Origin: Nitrospira sp.
Lineage (GTDB): Bacteria; Nitrospirota; Nitrospiria; Nitrospirales; Nitrospiraceae
DNA: 64,000 bases
Reading direction: 5' to 3'
Assembly: GCA_029194725.1 (NCBI GenBank)
Contig: JARFXQ010000007.1
Location: 1 to 64,000, forward strand
The notes under the pieces are model-generated. The model saw only the letters and a list, made by a program, of their open reading frames with translations. It did not search any database and was not told where the DNA came from. The translations under genes were made by a program, and so were the position numbers. Positions within the stretch are counted from its first letter, which is position 1. Every line of letters begins with the position of its first letter. Below are positions 45,970-55,727 of this stretch, piece after piece.

Positions 45970-48798
45970 TCAAGGCAACATCTGTCGGGCAAGGATCGCG
46001 AGACGCACCGGCTTCTGCAGCGTGATGCGCGCCATGTGCGCCCCATTCGCCCCCCACTGTGCTCCAGGCGGATTGGCGGAGGTGTCGGGGAGCGGCGGTG
46101 GCGGCGTGGCTGGCTTCACGCCGACCTTCACATGAGTCAGCTCGCGCAGTTCGGCCGCGGATTGAACCAGATGCCGCCAGGTCAGCTGATTCCAGTCCGT
46201 GACGCGGGGCGGCTGCTGGTTGAGATCTTTCGGCATGTCGAGTCCAAAGTCAGGCTCGCCTGGCTGTTGTTGGATCACGAAGAACCACCCGGGATCGGGA
46301 TCGAGGCCTCGTGCCACATCTTCCATCAGATCGAAGCCGAAGAACACCACATCGGGCGGCGCCGAGCCACGGAACAAGGGGTAGCGCTCCTGCGTCGTGA
46401 GTTTGGGATTGGTGGCCGTGCCCGTGGCCTTCGCGGCGTAGATCACGGCGTTGGGGTACCGTCGAAAGAGCTCGCCACGCACCAACAAGACCAACTGATC
46501 CGGATTTCCCGAGGCAGAAGGATTGCGGCCCAGCGGACCGTTCCAGGTGTGGATGGGCTGCATGAATTCCTGCTGTGCCGAACCGCGACGATTCCAGAAG
46601 AAGCGGAAGTACGTGCCGCGCCGGTCCGTAGGGTACTCGCGCCAGAGCAGCTCGCGGCCCATTTCGTGATTTAGGCCGATCATGAATGCTTCGATGAAGC
46701 GCGAGTTCGGCTGTACCAACATGACGCTGTTTGGCGGTACATCTTCAAGTCCAGGAAGCAAGAATTCTGGAACCAGTTCCATGAGGCGCTCTGACATCGG
46801 CGTCGGAAATTGCGGATGTGCTAGAACTTGCTCTTCGTCCGGAATGGCTGCGTCTCTGAGTCCCCTCAGTCCCAGACTGGCCGATAACCGCAACGGTTGT
46901 AGACGTCCTTTCAGCGATCCCACGTCGGGAACACGGAAAACGATCTTGCCGGTGGTTCCGATTCGCACAAGCTTCGACAAGTGCGCAACGGCAGCTTGCC
47001 GAAATTCCGCCATCAGTGTTGGCTCGCGCCGCCCACCGTCGTCGACGGCTCGAAACACATCGCCCTCTGGCCCACGGATCGTCAACTCGGGAGGCCGCAC
47101 GGTGGAGGTGAAGTTGGTAGGCACAAGTCTCGTCTGATCGATCTGCGCCGTGTTGGCAACATCCGAGACGCTTTTGATTGTCGCCATACGACCGACGAAG
47201 ACTCGCGGCGGAACAGTCATCACGACGCGGTTCACCGGCGGCAGCGTTTGCAGGAGTTTCACCATAGGACGCGCGAAAGTTTGATTCTGGGCAACCACCG
47301 GTGTCAACGCGCGCCGATTGATGGGGCCGCGCGGTCGTGCGACTCGTCTCAAGGCCGCAGACTGGAACCCCGGCGCCTCCGACCCGTTCAACTGCCAGGC
47401 CACTGTACGCTGAATGTTGATGTCTCCCACCTTCACCGACACCGCGACTTTCGTCAAACTCGCTCCTGTGACCTGCAGCAAGCCGTCGTCTTCTATCGGC
47501 CTGACGTGGCGCACCCAGGTTGCCTGACGCGTCGTGGAGGCCAACTGCTTTCGCCGCCGCTCTTCGTTTTCTTTCTCGATCGCATCCACCTGCTGCCAGG
47601 CCGAAGCCATGAGGTGTTCCTGATCCTCTTGCACGATGCGCGTGCCGAAGTTCGCGGCAATACGATCTCTTGGATCCAGGTTGAGGTCATTGATCCAATG
47701 CTGTGGCGTAGCACCCACCTCAACACGTTCCCTCGACAGGTAGGTTGAGCCGTAAATGGGCGGCGCAACGATGGGGTCCTGCGTCACCGGCTGGTTCAAC
47801 GCATCGGCGGGGACATTTAAGATTTCCGCCAGCTTTCCTTGCAGCGTTTGTGCCACCGGTTGCGGTTGAGCCGTGATCGGCTCCGGCGGCTTGAGGATGC
47901 CTTTCATCGCAATCACGCCACCCGAAGGAAGCCCGAATCCCGGATTGGTGAGATCGAGCGGTCGCGTTCCTACTTCTTTGGGAAGCGGCTGTGGCTTGAG
48001 GTCGCGCACCAAAGATTCGAAATCGCCTTCCGGCCCGGTCGTAAATTCCCACGAGTAAAACACAGGCAACTGGAACGGCGGCGTGGGCTGATCGAGACGC
48101 CACGCCGGTTCGAGCTTTTCGAGCTCTTGTTCGGCCACAGGAAGTCCGAGAGCGGCTTTGCGTCCGACTTCAAAGGCCGGCACCACACAGGCGATATAGG
48201 CCACATCCGGGTCGAGCCGCCGGGGACAGATGAGTCGTGACACGGTGCGCGCTGGAGCGTTTTCGATGGCACTCTTGAGCATGGGCGCTGTATCGGTTGA
48301 GGAGCCCACAACCTGCGCATGTGCCCAGGCCCACGATTCATCGAGATCGGGCAGGTCCTCCGCTACGGGGCTTGTGAATTCGAGTACGGACAGCGGCGAG
48401 GTGTCCGTGCGGCCGAGTGTCACGCTTGGCCGCTTGCGCACCACGACCAGACAGATCCAGGGGCGCAGTCGCTCCCCTGCCCCCGGCTTCGCCGGCGTGA
48501 AGAGCCACGGAAAATCCGGGCGGTCGAATTCGACCAGCGGGAAGAAATTGGATTCAAAGTTCGTGGTCTGATGACGCGGCTGCACCCGAACGATCTGGCG
48601 TGGATCGATCGCAGTGACATCGGCAGGGCCGTAAAGACGAACATCACGGGCAGGCACAGTGAAGCTGGTCAGTTGCACGCTCACCGGGAGCGAGACGTCG
48701 GCGCGTTGCGCGGAGCCTAGGGAATCCGGTGTCGTGATGCCGGAGGCTGCACCTTGTCGGACCCACGGTAAGAAATGTCGGACTGCATTGTCGGCCAT
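45970..48798 (-). CDS. Large unknown protein of the five-gene cluster (942 aa)
   Basis: 942 residues from the ATG at 48798, which has GGAAGGAGC upstream. It opens FLPWVRQGAASGI, has a Pro-rich middle (about 270-320), a short charged helix (DAIEKENEERRRKQLAS), and a Trp/Asp-rich C-terminal third (TRRGTYFRFFWNRRG is representative in style, and DVVFFGFDL). No signal peptide or membrane span; no recognised domain. The gap to the DUF6603 gene (72 bases) is the only spacer over 10 bases in the cluster. Confidence 0.75.
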   Translation of the reverse strand: MADNAVRHFLPWVRQGAASGITTPDSLGSAQRADVSLPVSVQLTSFTVPARDVRLYGPADVTAIDPRQIVRVQPRHQTTNFESNFFPLVEFDRPDFPWLFTPAKPGAGERLRPWICLVVVRKRPSVTLGRTDTSPLSVLEFTSPVAEDLPDLDESWAWAHAQVVGSSTDTAPMLKSAIENAPARTVSRLICPRRLDPDVAYIACVVPAFEVGRKAALGLPVAEQELEKLEPAWRLDQPTPPFQLPVFYSWEFTTGPEGDFESLVRDLKPQPLPKEVGTRPLDLTNPGFGLPSGGVIAMKGILKPPEPITAQPQPVAQTLQGKLAEILNVPADALNQPVTQDPIVAPPIYGSTYLSRERVEVGATPQHWINDLNLDPRDRIAANFGTRIVQEDQEHLMASAWQQVDAIEKENEERRRKQLASTTRQATWVRHVRPIEDDGLLQVTGASLTKVAVSVKVGDINIQRTVAWQLNGSEAPGFQSAALRRVARPRGPINRRALTPVVAQNQTFARPMVKLLQTLPPVNRVVMTVPPRVFVGRMATIKSVSDVANTAQIDQTRLVPTNFTSTVRPPELTIRGPEGDVFRAVDDGGRREPTLMAEFRQAAVAHLSKLVRIGTTGKIVFRVPDVGSLKGRLQPLRLSASLGLRGLRDAAIPDEEQVLAHPQFPTPMSERLMELVPEFLLPGLEDVPPNSVMLVQPNSRFIEAFMIGLNHEMGRELLWREYPTDRRGTYFRFFWNRRGSAQQEFMQPIHTWNGPLGRNPSASGNPDQLVLLVRGELFRRYPNAVIYAAKATGTATNPKLTTQERYPLFRGSAPPDVVFFGFDLMEDVARGLDPDPGWFFVIQQQPGEPDFGLDMPKDLNQQPPRVTDWNQLTWRHLVQSAAELRELTHVKVGVKPATPPPPLPDTSANPPGAQWGANGAHMARITLQKPVRLAILARQMLP

Positions 48799-48870
48799 AG
48801 AACCTGCTCCTTCCTGCCCCCGCTCTGTCGCGTGGCAGGCCTCCGGGCTGGATACCGCGTCACTCCCCTA

Positions 48871-51800
48871 CTACCGTTTCGCGACAACTTGGAAATTTGC
48901 TGCGGCTTCTTTATTCACCTTTCTTAGCGCATCCTCGGCTTCGAGGCGCGTGGCGAATGTCGTCGTCCCCTCAAGATTCGACAAATCGATCTTCGATTTC
49001 ACCGTAAACGCCTTCGGTTCCGCGAGCGACGGGATCGCCGCAGCGCGATAGCGGATCGCACCGAGGCGCGAGGCGTCGCTCATCCCGACAGCGCTCCATT
49101 CGGCGAACAGCTTTGCCAAGTCGAATCGAACGGTCGTGGTTGGCCGTGGCTCTTCGGGTGGACTCGGAATGACGATATCTTCAAAATCCGCAGCAGCTGG
49201 CACAGGCGTTCCGCAATCCGCAGCATTGCTGCCGACGCTGACACCGGCGGGCAACGACTCAAACGACGGGCTCGACAGCTTCTGGTCATCCGTCAAATCA
49301 CGAAACTGCGCCGGTGCGAAGTGATCACGGACCAGATCGCCGGACGTCGGCGTCAGCGTGGCGCTGCCTACCCTAATCTGCTGGATACGAAATTCCTGCG
49401 TGCCGCCCACCGGCCGCGTATTGCCGAAGCGCGAAATCGACGTGTTGAGCGGCACCACACTTTGCTTCACCGTCAGCGTGCTCAGCGGATGAATGCGGAC
49501 CGCACCGACCGGGCCCTCTCGTAAACTCACGAGACGCTCGCTGGTTCCCGGCATCACCGCGTTCCACGCAGCGGCGTCGGCCAACGCAGTGCGCAGCAAG
49601 GCTCCCACATCCACCGGTGCAGGCAAGGGCGGCTTCTGCCCGGAAACGAGCGTGACGTTGAACGAGACGGTGAAATCGATCCACCAGATTTCGAACGTCG
49701 CCTTGCCTTTCACATTCAGCGGCCGCGGACCGGAGAGCTCGCCCGCGAAGCTGACCTTGAACAGATTCGTCGAGCCGGCTTTCAACTGTAATGACGCATG
49801 CATCGACGCGACAAAATGGAACGGATCGAACTGAATCAACACGTCGTATCCGGCTTGGCCGGAGATGCTGAACTTTGATTTCTTGGCGAACAGCTCGGCA
49901 TGCGCGCCGAACTGTACCGTGTTTGAGGTAATGGCGAAGTACGAATCACAGCGGATCTTCAGATTCTCCGAGTCGGCAAAGACGATTGCCGCCCGTTGCA
50001 TACGCTCTAAGCCTGGAGGAGGCGCAAAGGCCGGATGTAATCCGCCGACAGACAATACGAAGAGCGGCTGGTTGCCCCAGCTCAGACGCATGCGCATTTC
50101 ACCCGTGATGACGAAGCGATCGACGAGGCGCGAATCGAACAGCACCGCGTCCAAGAACGCGCGTTTTTGATCGAAGTCAACGCCGCCGAAGATGTTCATC
50201 TGCAGACGAACAAGAGCGAGATCTTTCTTGGGCAGGATGGCCAATATCTGCCCCATGATGAGGAATCGCGTCCGCACGCCCAGCTCGAGGATCAGCGCCA
50301 GATTGATGGTGATCAACGGCGGTGTGCCCCAGGTAATCTGCGCCACGAGGCCGAACAGGTAATGATCGCGTGCCACCGGGAAAAAAGTGCGGATCGTGCT
50401 CAAATACTGCGGCGCATTGCGGACCAGATCCTTCGGCGCAAGTACGGCGTTGAGCGTGTTGGCGCGTACGCCGGCCTGCACTGCCTCTTCATTGACCGTG
50501 CGGTGAATGCCCAGCAGGCCGCCGATGCCGACGAGCATAAATCCGAATCCGATGGGAATTGGCTTGAAGCCGTCCGCCGTGATGATGACGAGCAGTGAAA
50601 AGCCCCCGCCGGGTATGTTCGTGTTCAGCAGGCCCAGAGCCGACAGCGCTGCGAAGCCTTCGATCTCCAAGTGCAGAGCACCGGCGTATTGCGAGTGCTC
50701 GCGATCGAGATCCAAAAAACCGCCGCCGTGAACGACCTTCCCGTCGATAGCCAGGCCGATGGCCTTCGGGGGTTGAAATCCGAAATCCACATCGAACAGG
50801 CTGAGGTTGGCATCGGGCTTGGCGAAATCGAGGGTCAGCACGAAGCCCATTTTGTCGAAGCTGGCCGTGACCGGACCCAATTGTACGTCCGCGGCAAGAG
50901 TGGTGGTCAGAATGAGTTTGGCGTTCCCGTTCTCCGATTGTGGACTGAGGGCCAGCGACAAAAATTGAATCCGTACTGGCCCGAACGTCTTCCCGACAGG
51001 CGTGATGCGATTGAGATCCGCGTCGTTGTCGGCATCGACCTCGACGCTGCGGCGGCGTAGGGCTTCCGACCTTGCAACCAGACGCGGCGAAGGGGACGGA
51101 GGCGGAGGATTGGTTTGCTTGATGACGTTTCCTTTACCGCCTTCGAGAAAGAATCCTCGCTCCGTCGACCATCCCAGCCCCAGGTTCAGCGGAATCTTCT
51201 TCTCGCCCGGCAGAATCTGAGACAGAAACCCGTTGCCGGATTTGTCGAAATTCAGCAGCAACTCGCTCTCGCGCAAGAGCGCCCGCAAGCCTGCAACGGA
51301 GGGAGACAATTCAAATTCCGTTTCAAATTTACCGAATTGCAGATGGGAGCCGTCTTCCTTACCCAGCCTGTAGAGCGGCGCTTCGGCACTTCCGCCTTCG
51401 AAGCCGAACTTGATGCTCGGCTGTCCCGGACCGCCCGCGCTGGACTTGGAGAACTCGTCGAGATGAAAGAATAGATCTCCGGCCGTCACCGACGGCGTGA
51501 CTTTGAAGCGCCAATCTTTGTTGAGTGGAACGTTGATGCTCGCGCCGAACTCGAACGAGACCATTAAGCCTGGACCGCCGTGAATCTTCGGCACGAACAA
51601 CAAGGTGAGCGTGCCGTTCTTGTCGACGGCTTTCTTGGGGTCTCCCGGATCGCGCTCCTTCCAATTGAAACGGAGAGAGAGCGTGCGTTCGGACATCTTG
51701 TCGAGGAGCGGCGTGGCGGACCCAGGCGCTGGTTCCCAGCCGTAGAGCGGCTCAATGGCCAAGGTGGAAAGATCACCGTCGGTCTCGCGAGACGTGGAGG

Positions 51801-52521
51801 ACGTCAAACCCTTGAACTCCAGAATGACGAGCGCGGCTGCGAGCGGAATGAACACGTTGTCCGAAAACGTGCGCGCCTGCTCTTCGTCATCGAGCAACCA
51901 ACCGCGCTTTCTAAAGATCGTGACAAAGCGATTCCATACCACATGCGGAATCGTTGCAGTGAGCGGCTCCTCCAGAAAACCCAACGGCTGAGCCAACCAA
52001 TAGATGAGTGGACCGTATGGCACGAAGTGCAACCGCAGATAGTCCACCATCAAGATATCGATCAAGCGATGGACCAAATCCGGAATGTTATGGATGCCCT
52101 CTACGTCCAGCGCTTTCACGAAGTTCGTCAGAGTGGTGAAGACTTCCTTGATGTCGGCAAGCGCCTTCTTGAAATCGTCGAAGCTCGGATCCTTGGCATC
52201 GCGATAGGCGCGGATGTTGGCAAGCTTCTTCTCCGGCAGCACCAGCTTCGCCGCCTTACTCGACGACAACCCCAACACCTTGCCGAGATCCTGCGCGTGA
52301 CCGGCGGACACTTCAGTCTCAATGCTGATCGTCTTGCGATACTCATTGATGCCTTTAATCTGGTGCTGCGGGAACGGCTGCCCCACGGAAATATTGGACG
52401 GCAGCCCTAGATCGATGAGCACCTCGGCGCGGGCCGCATCGTCGTTCAAACGGTCGGCCAGCCACTCGTAGAATTCACCAACCTTGCCGACGACGGTCTG
52501 CAAGATATTCTCGGCGCTCAT
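48871..52521 (-). CDS. DUF6603 domain protein (1216 aa)
   Basis: 1216 residues. An N-terminal helical region (1-250) precedes a long beta-rich region with many short hydrophobic strands; about 640-800 carries the DUF6603 pattern (GFKPIPIGFGFMLVGIGGLLG, then HYLFGLVAQITWGTPPLIT and a LALILELG strand). No signal peptide. DUF6603 has no assigned function. The ATG overlaps the stop of the PhoD-like gene by 4 bases, so these two are translationally coupled and probably made in fixed ratio. A large alternating-hydrophobic protein like this could form a tube or sheet; that is speculation. Confidence 0.8.
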   Translation of the reverse strand: MSAENILQTVVGKVGEFYEWLADRLNDDAARAEVLIDLGLPSNISVGQPFPQHQIKGINEYRKTISIETEVSAGHAQDLGKVLGLSSSKAAKLVLPEKKLANIRAYRDAKDPSFDDFKKALADIKEVFTTLTNFVKALDVEGIHNIPDLVHRLIDILMVDYLRLHFVPYGPLIYWLAQPLGFLEEPLTATIPHVVWNRFVTIFRKRGWLLDDEEQARTFSDNVFIPLAAALVILEFKGLTSSTSRETDGDLSTLAIEPLYGWEPAPGSATPLLDKMSERTLSLRFNWKERDPGDPKKAVDKNGTLTLLFVPKIHGGPGLMVSFEFGASINVPLNKDWRFKVTPSVTAGDLFFHLDEFSKSSAGGPGQPSIKFGFEGGSAEAPLYRLGKEDGSHLQFGKFETEFELSPSVAGLRALLRESELLLNFDKSGNGFLSQILPGEKKIPLNLGLGWSTERGFFLEGGKGNVIKQTNPPPPSPSPRLVARSEALRRRSVEVDADNDADLNRITPVGKTFGPVRIQFLSLALSPQSENGNAKLILTTTLAADVQLGPVTASFDKMGFVLTLDFAKPDANLSLFDVDFGFQPPKAIGLAIDGKVVHGGGFLDLDREHSQYAGALHLEIEGFAALSALGLLNTNIPGGGFSLLVIITADGFKPIPIGFGFMLVGIGGLLGIHRTVNEEAVQAGVRANTLNAVLAPKDLVRNAPQYLSTIRTFFPVARDHYLFGLVAQITWGTPPLITINLALILELGVRTRFLIMGQILAILPKKDLALVRLQMNIFGGVDFDQKRAFLDAVLFDSRLVDRFVITGEMRMRLSWGNQPLFVLSVGGLHPAFAPPPGLERMQRAAIVFADSENLKIRCDSYFAITSNTVQFGAHAELFAKKSKFSISGQAGYDVLIQFDPFHFVASMHASLQLKAGSTNLFKVSFAGELSGPRPLNVKGKATFEIWWIDFTVSFNVTLVSGQKPPLPAPVDVGALLRTALADAAAWNAVMPGTSERLVSLREGPVGAVRIHPLSTLTVKQSVVPLNTSISRFGNTRPVGGTQEFRIQQIRVGSATLTPTSGDLVRDHFAPAQFRDLTDDQKLSSPSFESLPAGVSVGSNAADCGTPVPAAADFEDIVIPSPPEEPRPTTTVRFDLAKLFAEWSAVGMSDASRLGAIRYRAAAIPSLAEPKAFTVKSKIDLSNLEGTTTFATRLEAEDALRKVNKEAAANFQVVAKR

Positions 52522-55385
52522 GGTTGCCCTCGCAACACGGGCCGGATCTCGGAAGGATCACCTGTGAGCCTTGCCTTGTGAATGGTGAACGGTTGGTGAT
52601 CTTCCGACGCATTCGGCAATTCATACGGAAAGACCGTGTGCAGTTCCTGGATCGCATGCAATACGTCTTGATTCTGAGCGTCCTTGAAGATCTTGAAATG
52701 GATCAGCCCCAGATTGCTGCCGATACACAACTGCCTGCCGTTACGCATGACGTCGAAGCTTCGGTGGTGACGGGCGACGAGGCGACGATAGGCGTCGGCA
52801 AAATTGCTGCGAAAATTGGGATTTGGAATCGGCGTGGAGACGATGTCGATCCCCGCCGATGGAGGCTTCGCCGCCTCGGGGCGCTCTTTGTCCGGCTCAT
52901 AGGGCTGACCATTGAATTCCGGCCGTTCGTCGAGCAGCACTTTGATCCGCCACGACCAATCGGGAGGCGTGGCCGGCTTTACGGCTGTTCCCTCAGGCCA
53001 ACCGTAGGCGGGAAGCAACATCGGCTCTTCCTCCAACCGTGCCCGCAATGCGGGAACCGCCTGCTTCGCCTTATCATTGAGCACGTCGGCTTTCGCGTTC
53101 CAGCCCAGACGCTCGGCGTTGATGTGGGCGCGCACGAGCTTCTGCGCGCGAGACAGACGCAAATCGATATCGCGCAAATATTCCGGCAAGACCTTCTTGA
53201 ATCCGCTGGATGTGAATTGCACGAAACGGCAGGGATTGCTATCGGGATCGCTGTGCTTCCAGTAGCTCATCGCTTGGGCTGAGCCGTAGTGCACGTCGCC
53301 GGAAAGCAGGACGACTTTGCGGTAGGGCTCCAACCTCTTAAGCAGCGCCTCGGTCGCTTCGGGATCGAATGCCCACGCTTCAATTGCATCCGGATTCGTG
53401 CCAGGCATGCCACGCAGGTTTTCGTTGCCGTTGGCGATGATCTCCTTGACATCGAAGGCGCGATAGGCCAGCGGCGCAATCAGTTCATCGAACATCGGCG
53501 GACCGAGCACCGGCAGCGGCGCGACAATAATCAGCACTTCTTTCCCTTCCGGCAACGGACCGGCAGGGATCTGTTTCTCGATCGCGTCGAGAATGATGTT
53601 CGTGGGCGGCCCCCCGCGAGTGACCCAGTTCCGCTGTGTGCGATTATCGAGAGCCAGTACGAGATGTCGCGTGCCAGGCGCCAAAAAATGCCAGGACAAT
53701 TGTTCGTCGAACTTCGTCACGTCGACCGTGCGGCGGTTCAAACCGAAGAGCTGCTCGATTTCGTCGTTCGCGGTTTGCTGCGTGGTCACCGTTGAGGAGC
53801 CAGAGTACAGCATCGAGGCGAGCTCCAAGAGTCTCTTGGGCTTTCCTTGCTTATACTTCTCAGGATCGTTGCCCCAGCCTTGAAACAGCGCGAACGCCAG
53901 CATGGCGTTCCTGACACAGGCTCGGCCCAACGGATTGGTCATCACGCGATCACGCCACATCGGATTCAAGTTCCAATCGTCGGTGACTTCGTGGTCGTCC
54001 CACATCATGTAGGTGGGAACGTTGGCCATGGCGCGCCGAACTTTGTGCTGGTTCTTGAGAGCCTCGAGGCAGTTGTCTCGACCTCGATCAAGAGCGACTT
54101 TGTACAAGCCCCCGAGATCGTCTTTAAGCTGCTGCATGAAGTCTTTGAATTTGCCAAGCTCCTCTGCCGTGAGCCCATCCGCAAACGTGTAGACCTTGGG
54201 AAACGTGGCGCGCACCGACGCCCCTTGTGCCGGCAGTTTGCCGGACTGCAGCGTATCCGTATCGATCGGATCTCGCACGACAGGATCGAAATCGTCCTTC
54301 TTCTTGATGGCCGATTTCAGCTCATCGGCGGTGAGTGTCTTGAATGCGAAGTCGGTGAACCGGCGAAGCAACGCGTCGACGATCTTGGGTTGATTCTTGT
54401 CGTCGCGACGGCGGAAGAGCGGCAGCGCGGTGTCGGGAACCTTGGCGTTGTAGTTGGTCCGAAACTCCGCGATGGTGTCGTCGAAGTCTTTGATCGCGGC
54501 GGGCCGCCACAACTCGTTGTTCCATGCGAAGAGATACATCGCCGCCAGTTCACCGAAGGACAGCAAATGCGAGTGATTGTCGACCGTCGTCATTCGCGCT
54601 TCCGACAGTACGAGGTTCTTGCGCATCCCGACGGGAAAGTTCTTCTCGTCGGCTACGCTGAACTTCGCCGCCAGTCCGTTGGGCTCGTTGGTCGGCAAGA
54701 GCTCCCGTTTGGCCAGCAACTCTTGGCCGAGGGAGATCATCTGAGGAAGCACCCGCCGTTCCACGTCGTCCGCATAGATTTGATCGCCGGCAAGGAGGAG
54801 TTGATGGATGCGCTGGTTCGGGTCCTGGAATTGCTCTTTGATCAGATCGTCGACCCAGGGAAGCGCATCTGATAATCCCGAGACCTGAATACGACAGGAA
54901 CCGTGAATAATCTTCAGATCTGTCAGCTTGTCCGGTGGAAGGGCGAAGCTGGGCAGCTGATCGAGCGCGTATCCGAGGGCAAGCCTCCGCTTTTCGGCAG
55001 GCGTCGTGCTGAGGACGTTGTCTTGGAGCAAGCCCAGCGACTTCAGGTCGTTCTTCGTGGCGCCTGTTTTTTCAGTGAGTGAAATGTTGTACGAGTAGAC
55101 CTGGCCCGGCTTGAGGACATCAGCGCCGGTAAGCTTCATCATCACAACGGCAAGATGAAGCTTGTCGCCGATGGCGATGGTGTCTGCCTTATCAGCGTCC
55201 CGGCTGAACTTCGGCGTCTCGCCGGCCTTGGCGAGGCCATCAAACAAGGACAGCTGCACTGAACATGCCTTGCTCAGTGCAACCCACACAGAAACTAAAC
55301 CAGGTTCAACCCTGCGGAGAATCGGACCGGACAGAATCAACGGCAATTCCACGACGAACCTCTCGTGAAGGCCGATCTGCGCCAA
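52518..55385 (-). CDS. PhoD-like metallophosphatase (955 aa), first gene of the giant cluster
   Basis: 955 residues from a TTG at 55385, or about 944 from a GTG at 55352 that has the better SD (GAGAGG). A PhoD-like metallophosphatase core is clear: GDQIYADD (Asp201), YMMWDDHEVTDDW (about 460-470) and LLSGDVHYG (His699). These bind the metals of PhoD-type phosphodiesterases. Unlike PhoD it has no signal peptide or Tat motif, and it is nearly twice the usual length with a large C-terminal extension (about 750-955). It is the promoter-proximal gene of the cluster. Its substrate is unknown. Confidence 0.85.
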   Translation of the reverse strand: MAQIGLHERFVVELPLILSGPILRRVEPGLVSVWVALSKACSVQLSLFDGLAKAGETPKFSRDADKADTIAIGDKLHLAVVMMKLTGADVLKPGQVYSYNISLTEKTGATKNDLKSLGLLQDNVLSTTPAEKRRLALGYALDQLPSFALPPDKLTDLKIIHGSCRIQVSGLSDALPWVDDLIKEQFQDPNQRIHQLLLAGDQIYADDVERRVLPQMISLGQELLAKRELLPTNEPNGLAAKFSVADEKNFPVGMRKNLVLSEARMTTVDNHSHLLSFGELAAMYLFAWNNELWRPAAIKDFDDTIAEFRTNYNAKVPDTALPLFRRRDDKNQPKIVDALLRRFTDFAFKTLTADELKSAIKKKDDFDPVVRDPIDTDTLQSGKLPAQGASVRATFPKVYTFADGLTAEELGKFKDFMQQLKDDLGGLYKVALDRGRDNCLEALKNQHKVRRAMANVPTYMMWDDHEVTDDWNLNPMWRDRVMTNPLGRACVRNAMLAFALFQGWGNDPEKYKQGKPKRLLELASMLYSGSSTVTTQQTANDEIEQLFGLNRRTVDVTKFDEQLSWHFLAPGTRHLVLALDNRTQRNWVTRGGPPTNIILDAIEKQIPAGPLPEGKEVLIIVAPLPVLGPPMFDELIAPLAYRAFDVKEIIANGNENLRGMPGTNPDAIEAWAFDPEATEALLKRLEPYRKVVLLSGDVHYGSAQAMSYWKHSDPDSNPCRFVQFTSSGFKKVLPEYLRDIDLRLSRAQKLVRAHINAERLGWNAKADVLNDKAKQAVPALRARLEEEPMLLPAYGWPEGTAVKPATPPDWSWRIKVLLDERPEFNGQPYEPDKERPEAAKPPSAGIDIVSTPIPNPNFRSNFADAYRRLVARHHRSFDVMRNGRQLCIGSNLGLIHFKIFKDAQNQDVLHAIQELHTVFPYELPNASEDHQPFTIHKARLTGDPSEIRPVLRGQP

Positions 55386-55727
55386 CCCTTAGGCACTTAC
55401 TCTCGTGCGCCAGTGTGCGAGCGTATACACCAATTACTGTCCGCCATCAAGGCAAAAGATACGGCTCGCGAGATCACGGATGGCCTATGGCAATTAAACG
55501 GCCTGTTCCACCGACGATCTCAGTCCAGTCCGGTGCCGCGCCTCCTTCGCGACCCGCCCGCTCTCGTTGCTGGTTGTGCCAACGACTGCCTTGCCGGCCT
55601 GCGCCCGAGGCGGCTGATGTGTCGCCTGAGCGTGATTGATGTCATTCTGGATATCCGCAGGGCCGGGCTGGTAAAAGATGGTGGTGATCTGGTGGTTGCT
55701 GACCCAGCCAGAAAGGAATGTCGCCCA
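55386..55727. other. Divergent region between the giant cluster and a secreted-protein gene
   Basis: About 0.34 kb. It holds the candidate promoter of the giant cluster (55422-55450, minus). From 55638 on it is the first of two long direct repeats. I see no other gene. Confidence 0.4.
55422..55450 (-). promoter_or_regulatory. Candidate promoter of the giant five-gene cluster
   Basis: On the minus strand TTGATG (55445-55450) and TATACG (55422-55427) are 17 bases apart, about 37 bases before the TTG start. Each box matches consensus in four of six positions. Spacing is ideal; strength would be moderate. Confidence 0.4.

Noticed and set aside
39977..55385. Contractile injection system, type VI secretion or Tc-toxin cluster
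   Set aside because: No sheath, tube, baseplate, AAA+ ATPase or RHS-repeat signature was seen in the five giant proteins.
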